A DNA stretch of 64,000 nt from Streptomyces stelliscabiei (lineage in GTDB: Bacteria > Actinomycetota > Actinomycetes > Streptomycetales > Streptomycetaceae): contig NZ_JADBGF010000001.1 in NCBI RefSeq assembly GCF_014873495.1, positions 1 to 64,000 on the forward strand, read 5' to 3'. The position numbers were made by a program, and so were the translations under genes. Under the pieces are notes generated by a model that was not told where the DNA came from, ran no database searches, and worked only from the letters and a program-made list of their open reading frames with translations. Shown here piece after piece: positions 61,821 through 64,000 of the stretch (its first letter is position 1; each line of letters starts with the position of its first letter).

Positions 61821-62975
61821 TCAGCGGAAGGGACCGTCGGTCGCGAAGGCGTGGGCTGCAAAGCGCTTGCCCATTCTCCGGTACGCGGCGGCGGTGGGGT
61901 GAAGGCCGTCGGCCAGGTCATCTGCCTCGTCCGGGCCGAGCAGCTCGCGTCCGTCGAGATAGTGGAGGTGGGGATCGGACGCCTGTCGTGCCGCAGCGAT
62001 CCGGGCCAGCTCGGCACGGACGACCGCCAGCGACAATGCCCCGCCGGCCACATCGGCCGGGTCGCCCAGGGCAGCGAGCCTGCCGTCCGGGCCGGTCGCG
62101 GTCGGGCCGGGGGCCTCCTCCAGGGCCGGACAGCTCACTGGAGAGATCAACAGCAGCGGGGTGTCCGGGTGCCCGTCCCGGATCGTGTCCAGGAATCCGT
62201 GTACCGCCGGGCCGAACGTCCGCAGCCGGAAGGCGGACAAACTCACGATGTTGATGCCCACCTTGAGGCTGATCAGGTCGGCGGGCGTATCGCGGATTGT
62301 CCGGGCGACATAGGGATCCAGAAGCGCGTTGCCCGCCTGGCTGAGGTTGATCACCTCTACCCCTCCGAGCGCAGCTGCCACCACTGGCCAGGTCCCGGTC
62401 GGGCCGTCGGCCTCGATGCAGTGGCTGATGGAACTGCCGTAGTGCACCCAGCGGCGCCGCCCGTCCGGCAGCGGTGCCAGCACCTCGCCGTCAGCGCGCA
62501 GTGCCACCAGCTCCGTTGGGGTCTGCTGTGGCAGCCACAACTCGACGCCCTTCATGCCGACCGGCAGCCCGGCGAACCGTACGGTTGTTGGTTCGCCCGG
62601 GATGAGCCGTTGAGCGGCCCCGGGGCCCGCCATCCGCAGCACGTTGCCCACCGGTGCCCGCTGACGCCCGGCCAGGTGGCCGTCCACCAGCAGCTCCAGC
62701 ATCCCGGTCGGGCGAGGGTGGAGGTCGGAGTCGAGCTGGCCGGTGGAGGTGAGTACCTCCAGCTCCAATGCGCACGCATCGGTGCGGAACACCAGCCGCA
62801 CCCCCGAAGGCATCACGGTCACTCCGTAGACCGACGGGTCCTGGTACTGCTCCTTGGTCCACGCGGGCAACCGGCGCGGCATCACCCCTGCCTGTGTGGT
62901 CTCCAGGTCCAGCGCGCCCCGTAACTCCACCGGCCCGCCCACCAGCGGAACCTCCCGCAGCGTCGCCACCTTCAC
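61821..62975 (-). CDS. SGNH/GDSL-family esterase with N-terminal beta domain
   Basis: The 384 residues begin with a beta-sandwich domain to about 165. The SGNH part has block I HYGSSISH with the nucleophile Ser near 182, block II INLSQAGNA, block III KVGINI and block V DGLHPTAAAY with D356 and H359. This two-domain layout is that of carbohydrate esterase family 2-like and related acyl hydrolases. No signal peptide, so the substrate is probably intracellular or a small ester. It shares a direction with the YCII gene upstream (58 bases). Confidence 0.8.
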   Translation of the reverse strand: MKVATLREVPLVGGPVELRGALDLETTQAGVMPRRLPAWTKEQYQDPSVYGVTVMPSGVRLVFRTDACALELEVLTSTGQLDSDLHPRPTGMLELLVDGHLAGRQRAPVGNVLRMAGPGAAQRLIPGEPTTVRFAGLPVGMKGVELWLPQQTPTELVALRADGEVLAPLPDGRRRWVHYGSSISHCIEADGPTGTWPVVAAALGGVEVINLSQAGNALLDPYVARTIRDTPADLISLKVGINIVSLSAFRLRTFGPAVHGFLDTIRDGHPDTPLLLISPVSCPALEEAPGPTATGPDGRLAALGDPADVAGGALSLAVVRAELARIAAARQASDPHLHYLDGRELLGPDEADDLADGLHPTAAAYRRMGKRFAAHAFATDGPFR

Positions 62976-63033
62976 CGCTCCTGTCCCAGGTCAATGTGGA
63001 CCGCAGGTGACATCGACCCGGCGCATTCGTGGC

Positions 63034-63582
63034 TCATCGGCGCCCGCCGAACTCGAAGTCGTGGACCTCGATGTCCGCGTACCGGTCCGCAGTCAGGACG
63101 GCTCGTGCCGTGTCCGGATCCGCAGCCCTGAGCAGCACTGCCGTACCCAGCCAGGTGTCGCCGTCGTCGGACAGCAGCGGCCCGTACGCGACCAGCTCGT
63201 CCCGGTCGCGCGGCAGGGCAAGGTCGGCGGCCGGGCCCTCGCCGAGGCCGAGCACCAGGTACCGGTTGCCACCGGTCCGGCCGCCGGGGAAATCCCACAT
63301 GGTGCGCCCCAGCACGTTGTGCCACCGGCGCAGCAGCACGTCCCGGTACGCGCCGGCCTGGTAGTTGGGCTCGTCGAAGGCGAACGCGCGGGCGGCGGCG
63401 GGATCGGGCAGGTCGACGATGTGAACGCTGCCCGTCGGTGTTTCACCATCATCGGCGAAGGTCGGACCGCGCGCGATCAGCTCCTTCACGTACCGGTCCA
63501 TGTAGGACCAGTGCTCCTCCACCAACTCCTCGCGTAACGCAAGGGAGCCGGGCCGGTCACGGTGGTAGCAGAAGAACTCCAT
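63034..63582 (-). CDS. YCII-related protein, two repeated domains
   Basis: ATG at 63582 with GGGAAGGG upstream; 182 residues. Two YCII-like ferredoxin-fold repeats: FCYHRDRPGSLALREELVEE with the HWSYMDRYV helix and GSVHIVDLPDPAAARAFAFD, then a second half ending LLSDDGDTWLGTAVLLRAAD, TARAVLTADRYADIEV. The family contains small dehydratase- or lactonase-like proteins. It is probably cotranscribed with the SGNH esterase. Confidence 0.75.
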   Translation of the reverse strand: MEFFCYHRDRPGSLALREELVEEHWSYMDRYVKELIARGPTFADDGETPTGSVHIVDLPDPAAARAFAFDEPNYQAGAYRDVLLRRWHNVLGRTMWDFPGGRTGGNRYLVLGLGEGPAADLALPRDRDELVAYGPLLSDDGDTWLGTAVLLRAADPDTARAVLTADRYADIEVHDFEFGGRR

Positions 63583-63750
63583 GACCACAGACCCTTCCCC
63601 ATCAAAGGCGCCCTCTCAACTGGCTTTTGGCAACTGGCTTCGTCGATCTCTAGGAACAGCGTTTGTCGATCGGTTCTGGAGGCGGTTGGTGATCACCCAG
63701 CTCGCGGATGTCGATGACAAACGACGGCACTGTCGTGTCTGGGGATGCGG

Positions 63751-63784
63751 GACGGCCAGCCGCCCGTCAGGGCGGCTGGCCGTC
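63751..63784. terminator. Hairpin terminator between the YCII and GNAT genes
   Basis: Perfect 14-base arms GACGGCCAGCCGCC (63751-63764) and complement (63771-63784), 6-base loop, positioned after the stop of the GNAT gene read from the right. Confidence 0.75.
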
Positions 63785-63856
63785 GAAGGTGGGAGTAGTG
63801 GCAGAGGTCGACCGGAAGGGAGACCGGGGGCGGTTCAGGCCACGTATGAATTTCGT

Positions 63857-64000
63857 TTATGGCGCCATGTCACGCAGATCTGGGCGGTTCCTGGGCAGCC
63901 CGAAGCCCGCCATCTCCTTTTCCTCGTAGGACAGGAAGCCCAGACTCCGGTAGAACGCGTGGTTGCGCTTGCCCTCCGGTGACGCCTCGTGGTCCGTGGA
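63857..64000 (-). CDS. GNAT-family acetyltransferase, partial (5' end outside window)
   Basis: The C-terminal 47 residues are visible: DHEASPEGKRNHAFYRSLGF, then SYEEKEMAGFGLPRNRPDL. The AFYRSLGF segment is the conserved motif B helix of GNAT acetyltransferases, after which the fold ends. The start is beyond the right edge. Confidence 0.7.
   Translation of the reverse strand, partial: STDHEASPEGKRNHAFYRSLGFLSYEEKEMAGFGLPRNRPDLRDMAP

Noticed and set aside
1..64000. tRNA or integration into a tRNA gene
   Set aside because: I looked beside the recombinase and other break points for cloverleaf-like sequence with a TTCGA loop and found none; the element lies in an HNH gene instead.

Overview
The window looks like an accessory, element-rich chromosomal region of a Streptomyces-type actinomycete. 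GC is very high throughout, GTG and TTG starts and short translational overlaps are common, and many families are typical of Streptomyces: XRE regulators with a TPR-like half, Tat and Sec secreted proteins, an Rhs/YD-repeat toxin with a Hint domain, lamin-tail secreted proteins, P450 and TetR proteins, and IS3, IS5, IS21, IS1182 and Tn3 relatives. I saw no rRNA, tRNA or CRISPR.

Layout. 1-3.2 kb: a plus-strand run of a partial methyltransferase, a GpsA-like dehydrogenase, a small membrane protein and an HTTM-like membrane protein, closed by a strong hairpin. 3.2-6 kb: a trio of methyltransferase, small divergent protein and XRE regulator; a decayed second copy lies at 50.9-52.7 kb. 6-8 kb: an IS3 element with complete ends between two different transposase remnants. 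8-14.2 kb: an ArsR-like pair with a visible operator, a Tat amidohydrolase, an unusual HTH-coiled coil-receiver protein, a lamin-tail protein and a DUF2750 gene that is the likely immunity partner of the next gene. 14.3-21.5 kb: a 2384-residue Rhs toxin. 22-27 kb: a HEAT-repeat protein, a peptidase S51 relative, a tiny secreted Cys-Cys peptide and a second lamin-tail protein.

27.26-40.54 kb is the most interesting part. A secreted HNH nuclease gene is cut in two by a ~12.6 kb element. The element carries a tyrosine recombinase, a small HTH protein and a second zinc-ribbon recombinase (resembling the three-gene Tn554-type module). Its cargo is one operon: a caspase-like protease, a 353-residue protein of unknown function and a 1861-residue helical-repeat/CHAT protease. 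I read this as a mobile caspase/CHAT conflict (probably anti-phage or abortive infection) system. The caspase frame has a one-base shift near its end that hides about 60 C-terminal residues.

41.8-46.7 kb: a minus-strand operon of a 31-residue secreted peptide gene, a 94-residue protein, two related RmlC-like bicupins, a 92-residue protein and an MFS exporter. In frame beyond the peptide's stop lies a 13-codon repeat (DGFGWV). This may be an undescribed peptide or specialised-metabolite pathway. A Tn3-family end and transposase fragment, a P450 and a broken CoiA-like gene follow.

53-61.7 kb: an insertion hot spot. A helicase-associated-domain gene can be rebuilt from three pieces separated by an IS1182 element, an IS5-like transposon whose outer ends enclose an oxidoreductase-TetR pair, and a third IS remnant; the first two use the same CTAG target. 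The window ends with an SGNH esterase, a YCII-domain protein and the tail of a GNAT acetyltransferase. Several single-base frame breaks fall in homopolymers, so some pseudogene calls may reflect sequence errors.
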